Below, piece after piece: positions 10,566-20,237 of a stretch of 64,000 nt of DNA. Location of the stretch: positions 191,773 through 255,772 of the forward strand of contig JAJQGB010000009.1 of assembly GCA_021200775.1 (NCBI GenBank), read 5' to 3'. The notes beneath the pieces were generated by a model that ran no database searches, was not told the origin of the DNA, and saw nothing but the letters and a program-made list of their open reading frames with translations. The position numbers and the translations under genes were made by a program. Within the stretch, counting starts at the first letter, position 1, and every line of letters starts with the position of its first letter. This DNA comes from Oscillospiraceae bacterium (GTDB lineage Bacteria > Bacillota > Clostridia > Oscillospirales > Ruminococcaceae).

Positions 10566-11833
10566 AAAGCTGTGCCCAGTGCGGTGCACCTACGCCATAC
10601 AACCACTCACGGTCGGCAGTAATGATTATTCTTGCGGTTCTTCTGACAATCGCCGGCGTTGCCGCTGTTCTGATTCTCGATAAGGAGCAGGCGATACCCG
10701 TTCTCATAGTGGATGTCGCAACCGTTGCGGCGATTTTAATCGGTCTATTCGTCGGAGTCAAGCGTGGATTCTTATACGGAACCGTCTCGACGATTCTTCT
10801 TGCGGCAGTTTTCGTCGTGAGTATTTTTGCCTCACAGACCCTGACGCCGATTATCTATGACGGCATCATAAGCCCGGAGATTGTCAGCGTGGTCGACGAC
10901 ACAGTTGCCGATTCGAGCTCTTCGCAGGAAATGGTTGACGCAATAGTTGGGGATGACGAAAACCCTGGCTACGTCGACATCGACAGCCTGATTGAGCTTC
11001 TGAACAGCGAATTGCTTTCTGTAGCTGATGAGGAGGAGCTGTCAGCTTTTATGAACACTGAATTTGAGACGGACAGCGACCGTGTCAGCTCCTATCTTTC
11101 GCTTCTCGGGCTCGAAGAAACCGAAAACAACTGCAACTGCGTTTCATACTACCTTCGTGAGGACAGAGAGCTTGTCGGGGACGGCTATGACTACAGAAAA
11201 ATCTTCGCCTATTCTCTTGCCGAAAGCTGGATGGAAAACTGCCTTCCGGCATACAAAAGCTTCTGGAACCTGTGCAATCAGGTCGCAAAAAAGCTGGGCG
11301 ATTCAAATCTCAGCTCCGAAATCCGTGAAGCGGTGGAAAGTAGAGTCCTGGGAATTCTCATCGGCAACACCGCCATCACCTCCGACAACATACTGGGCTG
11401 TGTTGAGACAATCACCGGCGAGTCTTCAAGCGGCGCTGTCAACCAGATTATCTGGGCTTATCTTACCGGCGGCAAAGTCGGAGTGCTTGTCGAGTCGGAG
11501 CTCTTCCGACCACTCATTGTCTACTGCCTTGAAATACTGCTGTTCCTGATATTCGTGCTCCTGCTCAGATTCATAATGAGCCTCATCATGAAGATATTTA
11601 GGGTATTGGAAAACGTACATATGCCCTATGCTCTGGATTTGATTTTCGGCACGGTTGAGGGCATCGCCTCAGGAGCAGTCTGGCTCTGCTATGCGGCGGT
11701 CGTCGTCGGGATTGTCATTATCGGAATCATGATTTTTGGCGGCGGCGATATCGTCACCACCATCGAAGACACCATCACAAATACACACGTCTTCAAATAC
11801 TTCTATCAACTATTTGAGCACATCAGCATATAA
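10523..11833 (+). CDS. Zinc-ribbon membrane protein, CvpA-like transmembrane region
   Basis: MYCEKCGYKLRRGVKSCAQCGAP then multiple TM segments, GVKRGFLYG; overlaps upstream kinase. Confidence 0.6.
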   Translation: MYCEKCGYKLRRGVKSCAQCGAPTPYNHSRSAVMIILAVLLTIAGVAAVLILDKEQAIPVLIVDVATVAAILIGLFVGVKRGFLYGTVSTILLAAVFVVSIFASQTLTPIIYDGIISPEIVSVVDDTVADSSSSQEMVDAIVGDDENPGYVDIDSLIELLNSELLSVADEEELSAFMNTEFETDSDRVSSYLSLLGLEETENNCNCVSYYLREDRELVGDGYDYRKIFAYSLAESWMENCLPAYKSFWNLCNQVAKKLGDSNLSSEIREAVESRVLGILIGNTAITSDNILGCVETITGESSSGAVNQIIWAYLTGGKVGVLVESELFRPLIVYCLEILLFLIFVLLLRFIMSLIMKIFRVLENVHMPYALDLIFGTVEGIASGAVWLCYAAVVVGIVIIGIMIFGGGDIVTTIEDTITNTHVFKYFYQLFEHISI

Positions 11834-11843
11834 CTGAATACAC

Positions 11844-11872
11844 AAGGACGGCATAAAAACCGTCCTTTTTTT
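11844..11872 (+). terminator. Rho-independent terminator
   Basis: AAGGACGG cataaaaa CCGTCCTTTTTTT. Confidence 0.9.
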
Positions 11873-11887
11873 ATGCGTAAATTCATT

Positions 11888-11917
11888 CTACGGGCTCGAA
11901 ATCCAGCGTGATATACT
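11888..11917 (+). promoter_or_regulatory. Island-type promoter TTCTACGGG-N17-TATACT
   Basis: CTAC-N20-TATACT, same spacing as the other island promoters. Confidence 0.6.
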
Positions 11918-11986
11918 TAAAACTGTCGAAAGTTCGACAGCTAATTCAGATTCAGAAAGAAAGATAGATTGAAGGGAGCACTTAAA

Positions 11987-12700
11987 ATGGCAGAGCAATA
12001 CATCGTTGTTGTCAAGCGTGAGTCGGGATTAGGTGGTGCGGCGCAAGCCATCAGAATTGATGTTGACGGCATAAGGTCACCTATCCAGCTCAAATGCGGT
12101 GAAGAAGCACATATGGCACTGGAAGCGGGAGTTCACAAACTCACATTCTCCTTCTGGGGAAATCCGAGCACGGCGGAGACCAATATTGAAGTCTACTCGA
12201 ACAGAACAATCAGTTGCAAGGGAAGAGCCGTGGCTTCGAGCTCCCTGTTCTTAGATCCGATTTTCATCTATGATGAAGCCGGCACGAAGATTAACGGGAT
12301 TACGTCTTTGTCGCCACGAGGCAAAGCCGACGGGCTCGGTCCGTCTCTGACGCCTAATAATCCCTATGCCGCCCCGGCTCAGCCTGACTCAAAGCCCAGA
12401 ATCCAGGGCATGGGCGGTTGCTTCGACGGCAAGAGATTTGCATTTTCAGACAGAATCCGTCTTGGAAGAAACCCCGGCAACGATATCGTCTATCCGGTGA
12501 ACGCCCAGGGCATTAGCGGCTTCCACTGCGAGATTATTCTGCGTGAGGGAAGAATCTATTTAACCGACCTCGGCTCCACCTATGGGACATTTATCCCGGC
12601 AGGAAGACTCGCCGCCAATCAGCCGGTAGAGCTTCACTATGGCGACACCTTCTGGCTCGGTTCACAGTACGAGAAATTCCAGCTCGTCAGAAAGCAGTGA
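11987..12700 (+). CDS. FHA domain protein
   Basis: C-terminal RIRLGRNPGNDIVYP...ISGFHCEI...LTDLGSTYGTFI. Confidence 0.9.
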   Translation: MAEQYIVVVKRESGLGGAAQAIRIDVDGIRSPIQLKCGEEAHMALEAGVHKLTFSFWGNPSTAETNIEVYSNRTISCKGRAVASSSLFLDPIFIYDEAGTKINGITSLSPRGKADGLGPSLTPNNPYAAPAQPDSKPRIQGMGGCFDGKRFAFSDRIRLGRNPGNDIVYPVNAQGISGFHCEIILREGRIYLTDLGSTYGTFIPAGRLAANQPVELHYGDTFWLGSQYEKFQLVRKQ

Positions 12701-12706
12701 AAACCG

Positions 12707-12739
12707 AAACTACGGAAACAAAACTGAAGAGAGTATAAT
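12707..12739 (+). promoter_or_regulatory. Island-type promoter AAACTACGG-N18-TATAAT
   Basis: Shared motif and spacing, upstream of FHA gene 12778. Confidence 0.7.
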
Positions 12740-12777
12740 TCAGACATAACAAAAAAATCAATCGGAGGTAAAATATC

Positions 12778-13389
12778 ATGGCATATCTTATTGTAGCAAT
12801 TATCATCGGAGCAATCGTTGGAGCATTATTCGGACTTATTCCGTTCTTCATCGGAAGGTCGAGATGCAGGGACAACATGGGCAATCTTGCAATGCTCTGT
12901 TGCTGTGTCGGAGGAATGATCAGCGGAGGAACTCTTGCGTTTCTCGTGGCTGTCGGCTTCACAATAGCGATTATGGTGAGTAACCATGATACAGCTCCAA
13001 TCCTAAGAAACAAGACCCAGACAACCGGCGGAGTTGTTTACTCGAATAATAACACCGGCGCCGCTCCGACGTCTTATGGCACAGTCAGCGTTATGGCGAT
13101 TTCCGGTTCTCTGAAAGGCAGAGTTTATAATCTCGGAAATGGTCTTACCTTCGGCAGAACCTCCGGTAGCAGTGTGAGATTTTCATCTAACGAATCGGGC
13201 ATCAGCTCAACCCATTGCAAGCTCTACCGTCAGGGCAACGCCATCATGCTGGTAGATCTGGGCTCGTCCTATGGCACTTTCCTCGACGACGGCAGACAGC
13301 TCATGCGCAACAACCCGGTTTCCCTAGGCATCGGCTCCCGCTTCTACCTCGGAACGAGAAACAATACGTTTGAGATTGTGCAGAACTGA
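12778..13389 (+). CDS. Membrane protein with C-terminal FHA domain
   Basis: Two N-terminal TM segments; LTFGRTSGSSVRF...ISSTHCKLY...LVDLGSSYGTFL. Confidence 0.88.
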   Translation: MAYLIVAIIIGAIVGALFGLIPFFIGRSRCRDNMGNLAMLCCCVGGMISGGTLAFLVAVGFTIAIMVSNHDTAPILRNKTQTTGGVVYSNNNTGAAPTSYGTVSVMAISGSLKGRVYNLGNGLTFGRTSGSSVRFSSNESGISSTHCKLYRQGNAIMLVDLGSSYGTFLDDGRQLMRNNPVSLGIGSRFYLGTRNNTFEIVQN

Positions 13390-13955
13390 TGGTGGGTATG
13401 TGCCCAAGCATGTTCCAGGCAACTTGCAGAAATTGTGGCGAACAATACAATGTAATTTATTACGACCTGGAATCGCAAGTAACGTGCCCTCGGTGCGGAA
13501 CTGTATGTGTCGGATGGTTGCGTGAGTACAATAGTTTTCATAGCTATTGCATATATCCGGGCGAAAATATAATCAAAGGTTATTTCAGTGGCAGAAAACG
13601 TGATGAGGACATAGTTGTCTATGATGATGAAAACGGTTTCGTTGTCCATCATGCAGTTCCTGAAGAGCCCCAAGTTATATCAATCACCTATCGTGAGGAA
13701 GAAAAGGCATTCTACGTTAATCCAAGCGATGCGAAGCTCAACTGGGAAGACGTCACAGAGCCAACAAGAATTAATGCACGTGATAGGTTGATGGTCGGTT
13801 ATGAGGAGTTTTCCTTGACTAAAGTCACCGATGCGGCAAAACCACCTCACAATCCTGACCTTGTCACAGGCGAAAAGTGTCCAGTCTGCGATGCCACAAA
13901 AGCTTTTGCAAAAACAGATGAGCCGTACGGAGACATTATGAAGCCGTGCGTATGA
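13389..13955 (+). CDS. Zinc-ribbon protein with divergent FHA-like region
   Basis: CRNCGEQYN...CPRCG; LNWEDVTEPTRINARDRLMVGYEEFSL resembles an FHA C-terminal half. Confidence 0.55.
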   Translation: MVGMCPSMFQATCRNCGEQYNVIYYDLESQVTCPRCGTVCVGWLREYNSFHSYCIYPGENIIKGYFSGRKRDEDIVVYDDENGFVVHHAVPEEPQVISITYREEEKAFYVNPSDAKLNWEDVTEPTRINARDRLMVGYEEFSLTKVTDAAKPPHNPDLVTGEKCPVCDATKAFAKTDEPYGDIMKPCV

Positions 13956-13980
13956 TGCCAGAAAACAGGCGTGAAAACCC

Positions 13981-14013
13981 AAACTACGGCATCAGAAATG
14001 ACGCTGGTATAAT
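13981..14013 (+). promoter_or_regulatory. Island-type promoter AAACTACGG-N18-TATAAT
   Basis: Shared motif and spacing, upstream of FHA gene 14120. Confidence 0.7.
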
Positions 14014-14119
14014 ACAAACATACGAGAAATTCATCTCGGAAAACTGTTTTTAAGCTCACGGGTTGAAAGCCTGAAAGAGCTGAAATAAAAAAATAATTCT
14101 ATTCAGGAGGAAATTTAAA

Positions 14120-14812
14120 ATGGAAGTTCAGAACAAATTAACAAGGTGCCCGTCTTGCGGAAACTACTACGATGCAGCAACTCATGCAACCTGCCCCACC
14201 TGTGGCGGCTCCGGTGCAAGCACTTTTGGAACCACCTCGGCTCCTAACGTCGTAAGCGGCGGTGTAAGTGCAACAGGAGATCCCTTCGGACCTACTGCTC
14301 CTCCGGTTGACAATTCATATGCGACCAGCGTCAGCAGAATGGGCGACACAATTCCGGTAACTCCTCATCATTCTGAGAGCAGTGAAGCTGAGGCTTTCGA
14401 GCCCACAAGAATGGCTCCTCCGGATGACTCCAGGAACAGCTCTTATGACAGCGAAATCGACCCTGTCTGCGGCTGGCTCGTCTGCATCGACGGTCCCGAA
14501 AAAGGCACCGACTTCAGAATCCATGCCGGCTACAACTACATCGGACGTGAAATCGGCGACATCCACATCTCCAACGACATGCAGATTTCCCGTGAGAAGC
14601 ACGCAATGGTTGCTTACTCAGCACGTAGCAATTCATTCGTCTTCGGTCCTGCCGACGGCAGAAACATCGTATATCTCAACAACGAGGAGGTCTATGCTCC
14701 CACCAAGATTAAGGCTTACGATGTAATCGAAATCGGCACCACCAAGCTTCTGTTCGTTCCGCTTTGCAGTGAGCAGTTCTCCTGGAAGCAGGGCGAGGAT
14801 AAGGTAGACTGA
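14120..14812 (+). CDS. Zinc-ribbon plus FHA domain protein
   Basis: CPSCGNYYD...CPTCGG; YNYIGREIGDIHISNDMQISREKHAMV. Confidence 0.88.
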   Translation: MEVQNKLTRCPSCGNYYDAATHATCPTCGGSGASTFGTTSAPNVVSGGVSATGDPFGPTAPPVDNSYATSVSRMGDTIPVTPHHSESSEAEAFEPTRMAPPDDSRNSSYDSEIDPVCGWLVCIDGPEKGTDFRIHAGYNYIGREIGDIHISNDMQISREKHAMVAYSARSNSFVFGPADGRNIVYLNNEEVYAPTKIKAYDVIEIGTTKLLFVPLCSEQFSWKQGEDKVD

Positions 14813-14813
14813 T

Positions 14814-16148
14814 ATGGCGAAAAAGTTTTCTGAGAAGCATGTCCTTCTCAAACGGCTTCTTCTCCTGCTGATGGCTCTCACCCTCATAGTCGGCACCCTT
14901 TCAATCGGGGTGTCGGCTGATGAAACTGAGGAGAACACCACCGATGCGGCTGTTGTAGAAGAGACTGACGGTATCGTCAGTGAAGACGACACAACCAAAG
15001 TAACCGATGATGGCTCCATCAGTGAGGGTACTACTAGTGAAGACTCCACCAGCGAAGAAGAAAATACCGAAAATACCGAATCTGACAGCACCACCAATGA
15101 AGATAATACCGAAAATGGTGATAACTCATCAGATAATGATATCAACGGCGGTAGCAAATTCGATATTGATGACAATAGCGATAATAACAGCGACAACAAT
15201 AATTCTGACACCAGCAGTGGAACGACAGGTGGAGACAGCAATGCTGAAGAGAAATCTGGTCTCAGCGTTGCTACAATAATCCTGATTGTCATCTGTGCAG
15301 TATTTGCAGTAGTTATAGTAGTACTTATCGTCTGCATTGCTTTAAGAAACGACAAGGATAAGAAGGCTAAGGCAAAGTCTAAAGAGCCCGAGAGTTATCT
15401 CGCAGTTCCACGGATTGGCAAGCTTCACGACCAGGGCAAGAGAAATGCCCAGCAGGACAGCTTCACCGTTTCACCTCCCGATGCGGCAAGCGGAATGGGA
15501 GTTCTGGCAGTAGTAGCCGACGGTATGGGCGGTCTTGAAGACGGCGACAAGGTTTCACAGAAGGTCGTCGAGACAGCTCTCAATACCTTCGTTGCAAACG
15601 CCGGCGAGAAGTTCGAGCCACTTATGTGGAAGATTGTTCTGGAAAGTAACAAGGCTGTCAACAAGATGCTTGGTCCATCAAAGCTTTATAAGAGCGGCTC
15701 CACAATGGTAGCGGGTCTTATCAGACAGGGCAAGTTCATGTGGTTCAGCGTTGGCGATTCAAGAATCTATCTCTGGCGTGACGGTTCGCTTATCCAGCTC
15801 AACCGTGAGCACATCTACCGCCACGATTTGGAAATCAAGGCTGTCAACGGCAACGGCACAATCGAAGACGCTTTCAAGGCTAAGGAAGCATCCGGTCTTA
15901 CCAGCTTCTTCGGAATGGGTGACCTAAAATACGTCGATATGCCCGCAACACCGCTTGACATCCACGCAAAAGACAAGTATATTTTAATGAGTGACGGTGT
16001 TTATAATGCCCTCACCAGCGAAGAGCTTATCGCCTGCATTTCAGGCGCAAAGACTGCCGAAGAAGTAGCCGACGAACTCGGCAAGGCAGTAGCCGCAAAG
16101 GCATATTCCAACCAGGACAACTACACAGCAGTTGTTTTGGAGGTTTAA
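14814..16148 (+). CDS. Membrane-anchored PP2C-family Ser/Thr phosphatase with acidic Asn/Ser/Thr-rich N-terminal region
   Basis: Signal/TM, low-complexity segment, second TM, then VLAVVADGMGGLEDGD...MSDGVYN...NQDNYTAVV. Confidence 0.88.
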   Translation: MAKKFSEKHVLLKRLLLLLMALTLIVGTLSIGVSADETEENTTDAAVVEETDGIVSEDDTTKVTDDGSISEGTTSEDSTSEEENTENTESDSTTNEDNTENGDNSSDNDINGGSKFDIDDNSDNNSDNNNSDTSSGTTGGDSNAEEKSGLSVATIILIVICAVFAVVIVVLIVCIALRNDKDKKAKAKSKEPESYLAVPRIGKLHDQGKRNAQQDSFTVSPPDAASGMGVLAVVADGMGGLEDGDKVSQKVVETALNTFVANAGEKFEPLMWKIVLESNKAVNKMLGPSKLYKSGSTMVAGLIRQGKFMWFSVGDSRIYLWRDGSLIQLNREHIYRHDLEIKAVNGNGTIEDAFKAKEASGLTSFFGMGDLKYVDMPATPLDIHAKDKYILMSDGVYNALTSEELIACISGAKTAEEVADELGKAVAAKAYSNQDNYTAVVLEV

Positions 16149-16177
16149 TATCAGCAACTTTCAAAGGAGAAATCACG

Positions 16178-16888
16178 ATGATTAAAACTGCAAGTTACAC
16201 CGATATCGGCGGAAGAAGCTGTAACGAGGACTCGGTCAGAATTCGCCTTTCCGACAACGGAATTCTTGCCGTTGTAGCGGATGGCTTGGGCGGACATGGC
16301 GGAGGAGACGTAGCTTCCCAGAAAGCCGTCGAAACTCTCTGTAACGGCTGGTCGGGCGATGTCAATCTGGATGAGCTCTGCGAGAGTATCCAGACCGCCA
16401 ATACCGAGATTCGTAAGCTTCAGACTCCTACAGTCAAGATGAAGAGTACTATCACGGCGGTTTGCTACACCTGCGGAAAGTGCATATGGGCGCATTGTGG
16501 CGATTCGAGAATCTACCGCTTCAAAAACAACGTGCTCGAATTTCAGACAACCGACCACAGTGCTTCACAGCTTGCAGTTTATCTCGGACAGATAACGCCC
16601 GATGAAATCCGGTTCCACGAGGACAGAAGCAGAATCCTCCGTGCTCTCGGGCAGGAGGACGAGCTGAAAATCGACACCGGTTCCATGGATTTGGTTAAGG
16701 GCGACAAGTATGCTTTTCTTCTCTGCTCGGACGGGTTCTGGGAGTATGTTCTGGAGGAGGAAATGGAGCTCGACCTCAAACGTGCTTCCACTCCGGGCGA
16801 ATGGATAAGAAGGATGCGACGCCGTCTTCAGGCTCGTATTCCTTCGGACAACGACAATAACACAGCCGCGGCTGTATGGATTTATTAA
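16178..16888 (+). CDS. PP2C-family Ser/Thr phosphatase
   Basis: RSCNEDSVRI, LAVVADGLGGHGGGD, AHCGDSRIYR, CSDGFWE, DNDNNTAAAV. Confidence 0.92.
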   Translation: MIKTASYTDIGGRSCNEDSVRIRLSDNGILAVVADGLGGHGGGDVASQKAVETLCNGWSGDVNLDELCESIQTANTEIRKLQTPTVKMKSTITAVCYTCGKCIWAHCGDSRIYRFKNNVLEFQTTDHSASQLAVYLGQITPDEIRFHEDRSRILRALGQEDELKIDTGSMDLVKGDKYAFLLCSDGFWEYVLEEEMELDLKRASTPGEWIRRMRRRLQARIPSDNDNNTAAAVWIY

Positions 16889-16907
16889 TAATTGGAGGTA
16901 CACAATT

Positions 16908-18347
16908 ATGTTGAAAAGGCTTTCTTGCCTTCTTATGGCACTAGTTCTTATGTTGACTCCTCTTGCGGCAGTCAATGTATTCGCAAGCGTCGGCTCAGAC
17001 GCGGCTGAAGGAGTAATCCTGGTTTATGCGCAGTTCCACAACACATCAGGCGATCTTATCTGGGAACAGTACGGTTCCGGATTCGGTGTCGCTTACGAAA
17101 AAGGTTCAAAAACCGTAAATGTCGGAGATGTAACCGATCTGTTCATCACAAACAGACACGTTATCACCTATGAGGAATACTCCTCATCAGGCGATTATCT
17201 GGTAGCTGACAAGGTCTACATTATCTACACCAACGACGCTTATGAATATACCGAATATTACACCGGAAGTCTCGACTATATCGACAGCAAGACAGACGCC
17301 GAGACTTCAAGAATGGTTCTTTGCACCGTCGTAGATTACTCTACAGATTATGACTGCGCTATCCTGAAGGCTGACTCCACTGCTTCGGGCAGAGTTGCAC
17401 TTGAACTCGCTGAGTCCGCTGATGAAGCTTCTTCCGGCGATAAAGTTTATGCTGTCGGATACCCCGGACTTAACTATACGGTATTCGATCTCGGCGACCT
17501 TCAGTATTCTGACGCCCTTGAAGCTTACTATATGTCAATAAAGCTCGACGGCAGAGTTTCCGCCGCTTCAGTTACACAGGGTATCGTATCGAGAATCGGA
17601 AGTTCAACATACCTGTATAATCAGAATGTAATTAGCACCGATGCGGTTATAATGTCCGGAAACTCCGGCGGACCGCTGGTGCATGAGGACGGCAAGGTTG
17701 TCGGAATCAATACCTACGGCATCGAAGACGAATCGAATACATACTATGCAATCGATATCTCATACGCATTTGACCTTGCAAAGGACAACGGCTACACCCT
17801 TATTGCTTCATCTTCAAGCACAAATATCGGTCTTATCATCGGTATCATCGTTGCGGCAGTTGTTATAATCGTACTTATCGTGGTTATAGTCTGCGTAGTC
17901 AGCAAGAGCAAGAAGACCACTGAGCCTGTTGTTACAGGTGCTTCCGTTCCTCCGACTGCTATTGACAAGACTGGTCCGGTTGAACCTACTTCTGTAAATC
18001 GTGTAGAATCCGGATTCCCGGAAGGACCCAGAGTTCAGGGTGTTGCAGGCTCACTCGTAGGAAGCCGTTATCCGATTACCGGAACCCTCAGAATGGGAAG
18101 AAATCCTCAGTGCAACGAGATTGTTGTTGCAGGTGCCGAAGGCGGCGTCAGCAATGTTCACTGCCAGCTTGAATATGTAAACGGCGTTGTTTACTTAAAA
18201 GACCTCGGCTCCACCTATGGTACATATATCGACGGCAAAGGCAGACTTGCGGCTAACCAGCCGATGCCTCTTAAAGTCGGCGACAGATTCTACCTGGGCT
18301 CCAAGAAGGAAATGTTCGAGATTGTCAACAAGGGAGGCACGAAGTAA
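16908..18347 (+). CDS. Secreted trypsin-like (S1C) protease domain - TM - cytoplasmic FHA domain
   Basis: Signal peptide; ITNRHVIT, DYDCAILK, GNSGGPLV; TM; LRMGRNPQCNEIV...VSNVHCQLE...LKDLGSTYGTYI. Confidence 0.9.
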   Translation: MLKRLSCLLMALVLMLTPLAAVNVFASVGSDAAEGVILVYAQFHNTSGDLIWEQYGSGFGVAYEKGSKTVNVGDVTDLFITNRHVITYEEYSSSGDYLVADKVYIIYTNDAYEYTEYYTGSLDYIDSKTDAETSRMVLCTVVDYSTDYDCAILKADSTASGRVALELAESADEASSGDKVYAVGYPGLNYTVFDLGDLQYSDALEAYYMSIKLDGRVSAASVTQGIVSRIGSSTYLYNQNVISTDAVIMSGNSGGPLVHEDGKVVGINTYGIEDESNTYYAIDISYAFDLAKDNGYTLIASSSSTNIGLIIGIIVAAVVIIVLIVVIVCVVSKSKKTTEPVVTGASVPPTAIDKTGPVEPTSVNRVESGFPEGPRVQGVAGSLVGSRYPITGTLRMGRNPQCNEIVVAGAEGGVSNVHCQLEYVNGVVYLKDLGSTYGTYIDGKGRLAANQPMPLKVGDRFYLGSKKEMFEIVNKGGTK

Positions 18348-18348
18348 A

Positions 18349-20220
18349 ATGAGAGTATTGAAGCGTTTGCTTTTGATACTCACTTCTCTTACGATAATGC
18401 TCACGACTTGTGCATGTAGCTTTGAGTCTACCGGTTCGTCGGATGACGACGACTCAGAAGTCACCGAAGCCACCACAACCGCTTCACCAATAGTAACCAC
18501 CACCGGCACCTCAGCTGAAGAAGCTGAGGAGTCGGATGAGCTGGACATGGACCTTGTAATGGGCAGTATAGTTGACGGAGTTTATGTCAACGAATACTTC
18601 GATTTCAGCTTTGCACCCGGCTCTACATGGTACTTCTACGATGATGACGAGCTTCTCGAAGATATGGGTATAGAAGTTTCGACACTCGATGAAAGACAGG
18701 AAGCGCTGTCTGAGCAACAGCTTCTGACAACATCGATTGCATACGATTCTGTAACCAGCGAAAGTGTTTATACGTACGCCGAGAATATGGATATCCTCTA
18801 TAATGGAAATACGTATACTCTCGAACAGTATGCTCAGCGTGATGTCGACGCTTTTGACTACTACACATTCAGCGATATGACGGAAATCACCATCGGTTCG
18901 TATGAATATCTCTACATGCTCGGAAGCAGAAAGCATGAAGATGGCTACGTCGTCTACGCTGGATTCGTATACAAGAAAGTCGATAATTACATCTTTACTG
19001 CGATTATAACGACCTTCAATGTCGATGTGAACACTGTAGATGACATCATCTCGTGGATGTCAGATGCCGATACACCTAGTACTCTGGCATATTCAAGCGA
19101 TGTAATGGAGAATTACACGATGAGCGACATTATGGGATATGTCTCAGAAGACGGCGTCTACATCAACGAGTATTTCGATTTCAGCTTTGCTCCTCCGTCG
19201 ACATGGGCGTTCTATACTGACGACGAGCTCCTTGAAGATATGGGAATCGACCCGGACAGCATCACCACAGATGAGGAAAGGGAAGATGTGCTTTCGCAGA
19301 TTCAGCTTCTGAAGCCTGCAATCGCAACCGACCTGACGACTATTAACAGCGTCGACATGTATGCTGAGAACTTGAACATGATAACCAACGGAGATCAGTA
19401 TGACGAGTACTATTATGCGGAGAATGACAGAGAAAACTTTGAGGAACAGGGCGTCACTTTCAGCAGTAACCCGGCGGCGGTTACAATAGGCTCGCACAGA
19501 TATCTTCTGATGACTGGCGAATATGGCAACTCCAATAAGTTGACCTTCCTCTACAGACGGGTCGGCGACTACATGTTCACCATCATGATCTGGACATACA
19601 ACGGCTATAACATCATCCCCGATGATATAATCGAAAGGATGTCCGACGCCGACACTCCCGTCAAGGAAGAAGTCGACATGCTCACAGTAATGGGCAGTGT
19701 TGTCGATGATACCTACTACGTAAATGAGTACTTCGACGTCATGTTTACTCCCGATTCCAACTGGATTCTCGCAGATGACGACTATGTTCTCAGCTTTATG
19801 GAAATTGACCCGGAGGAAGCGAACACCGACGACAAGATGCGTGAAGCGCTTTCTCAGGTCGGACAGCTGTACACGATGTTCGCACTTGAAGTGACAGGCT
19901 ATGCCGATGTCTTCTTCATGGCTGAGAACCTGAACGTGGACGACGGCGACAACCTCTACACATCTATCGAGTGCGTTGAGGATTTAGGAAACCAGATGGA
20001 AGAGCTTGGATATGAGGTAAGCGACACCTATACAACCGTTCTCGGTTCCTATGCTTACGACTGTATTCAGGGCTACACCGAGGATGACGGTTACGAAGTA
20101 TGGATGACCTTCCTTTGCAGAAGAGTCGGAAACTTCACATTCTGCATTGAAATTGACATGAACAATTACGCCACTACGACGCTTGACGACATCCTTTCAT
20201 GGATAACCGATGTCAAGTGA
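18349..20220 (+). CDS. Lipoprotein with three copies of a YVNEYFDFSF..TW domain
   Basis: Lipobox TTCACSF; three repeats starting VMGSIVDGVYVNEYFDFSF, IMGYVSEDGVYINEYFDFSF, VMGSVVDDTYYVNEYFDVMF; start set at ATG 18349. Confidence 0.8.
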   Translation: MRVLKRLLLILTSLTIMLTTCACSFESTGSSDDDDSEVTEATTTASPIVTTTGTSAEEAEESDELDMDLVMGSIVDGVYVNEYFDFSFAPGSTWYFYDDDELLEDMGIEVSTLDERQEALSEQQLLTTSIAYDSVTSESVYTYAENMDILYNGNTYTLEQYAQRDVDAFDYYTFSDMTEITIGSYEYLYMLGSRKHEDGYVVYAGFVYKKVDNYIFTAIITTFNVDVNTVDDIISWMSDADTPSTLAYSSDVMENYTMSDIMGYVSEDGVYINEYFDFSFAPPSTWAFYTDDELLEDMGIDPDSITTDEEREDVLSQIQLLKPAIATDLTTINSVDMYAENLNMITNGDQYDEYYYAENDRENFEEQGVTFSSNPAAVTIGSHRYLLMTGEYGNSNKLTFLYRRVGDYMFTIMIWTYNGYNIIPDDIIERMSDADTPVKEEVDMLTVMGSVVDDTYYVNEYFDVMFTPDSNWILADDDYVLSFMEIDPEEANTDDKMREALSQVGQLYTMFALEVTGYADVFFMAENLNVDDGDNLYTSIECVEDLGNQMEELGYEVSDTYTTVLGSYAYDCIQGYTEDDGYEVWMTFLCRRVGNFTFCIEIDMNNYATTTLDDILSWITDVK

Positions 20221-20237
20221 TTTGGGGAGATGTTTTG

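Noticed and set aside
14633-15355. 240-aa minus-strand Ser/Leu/Val-rich ORF
   Set aside because: Antisense of the acidic low-complexity segment of the PP2C gene.
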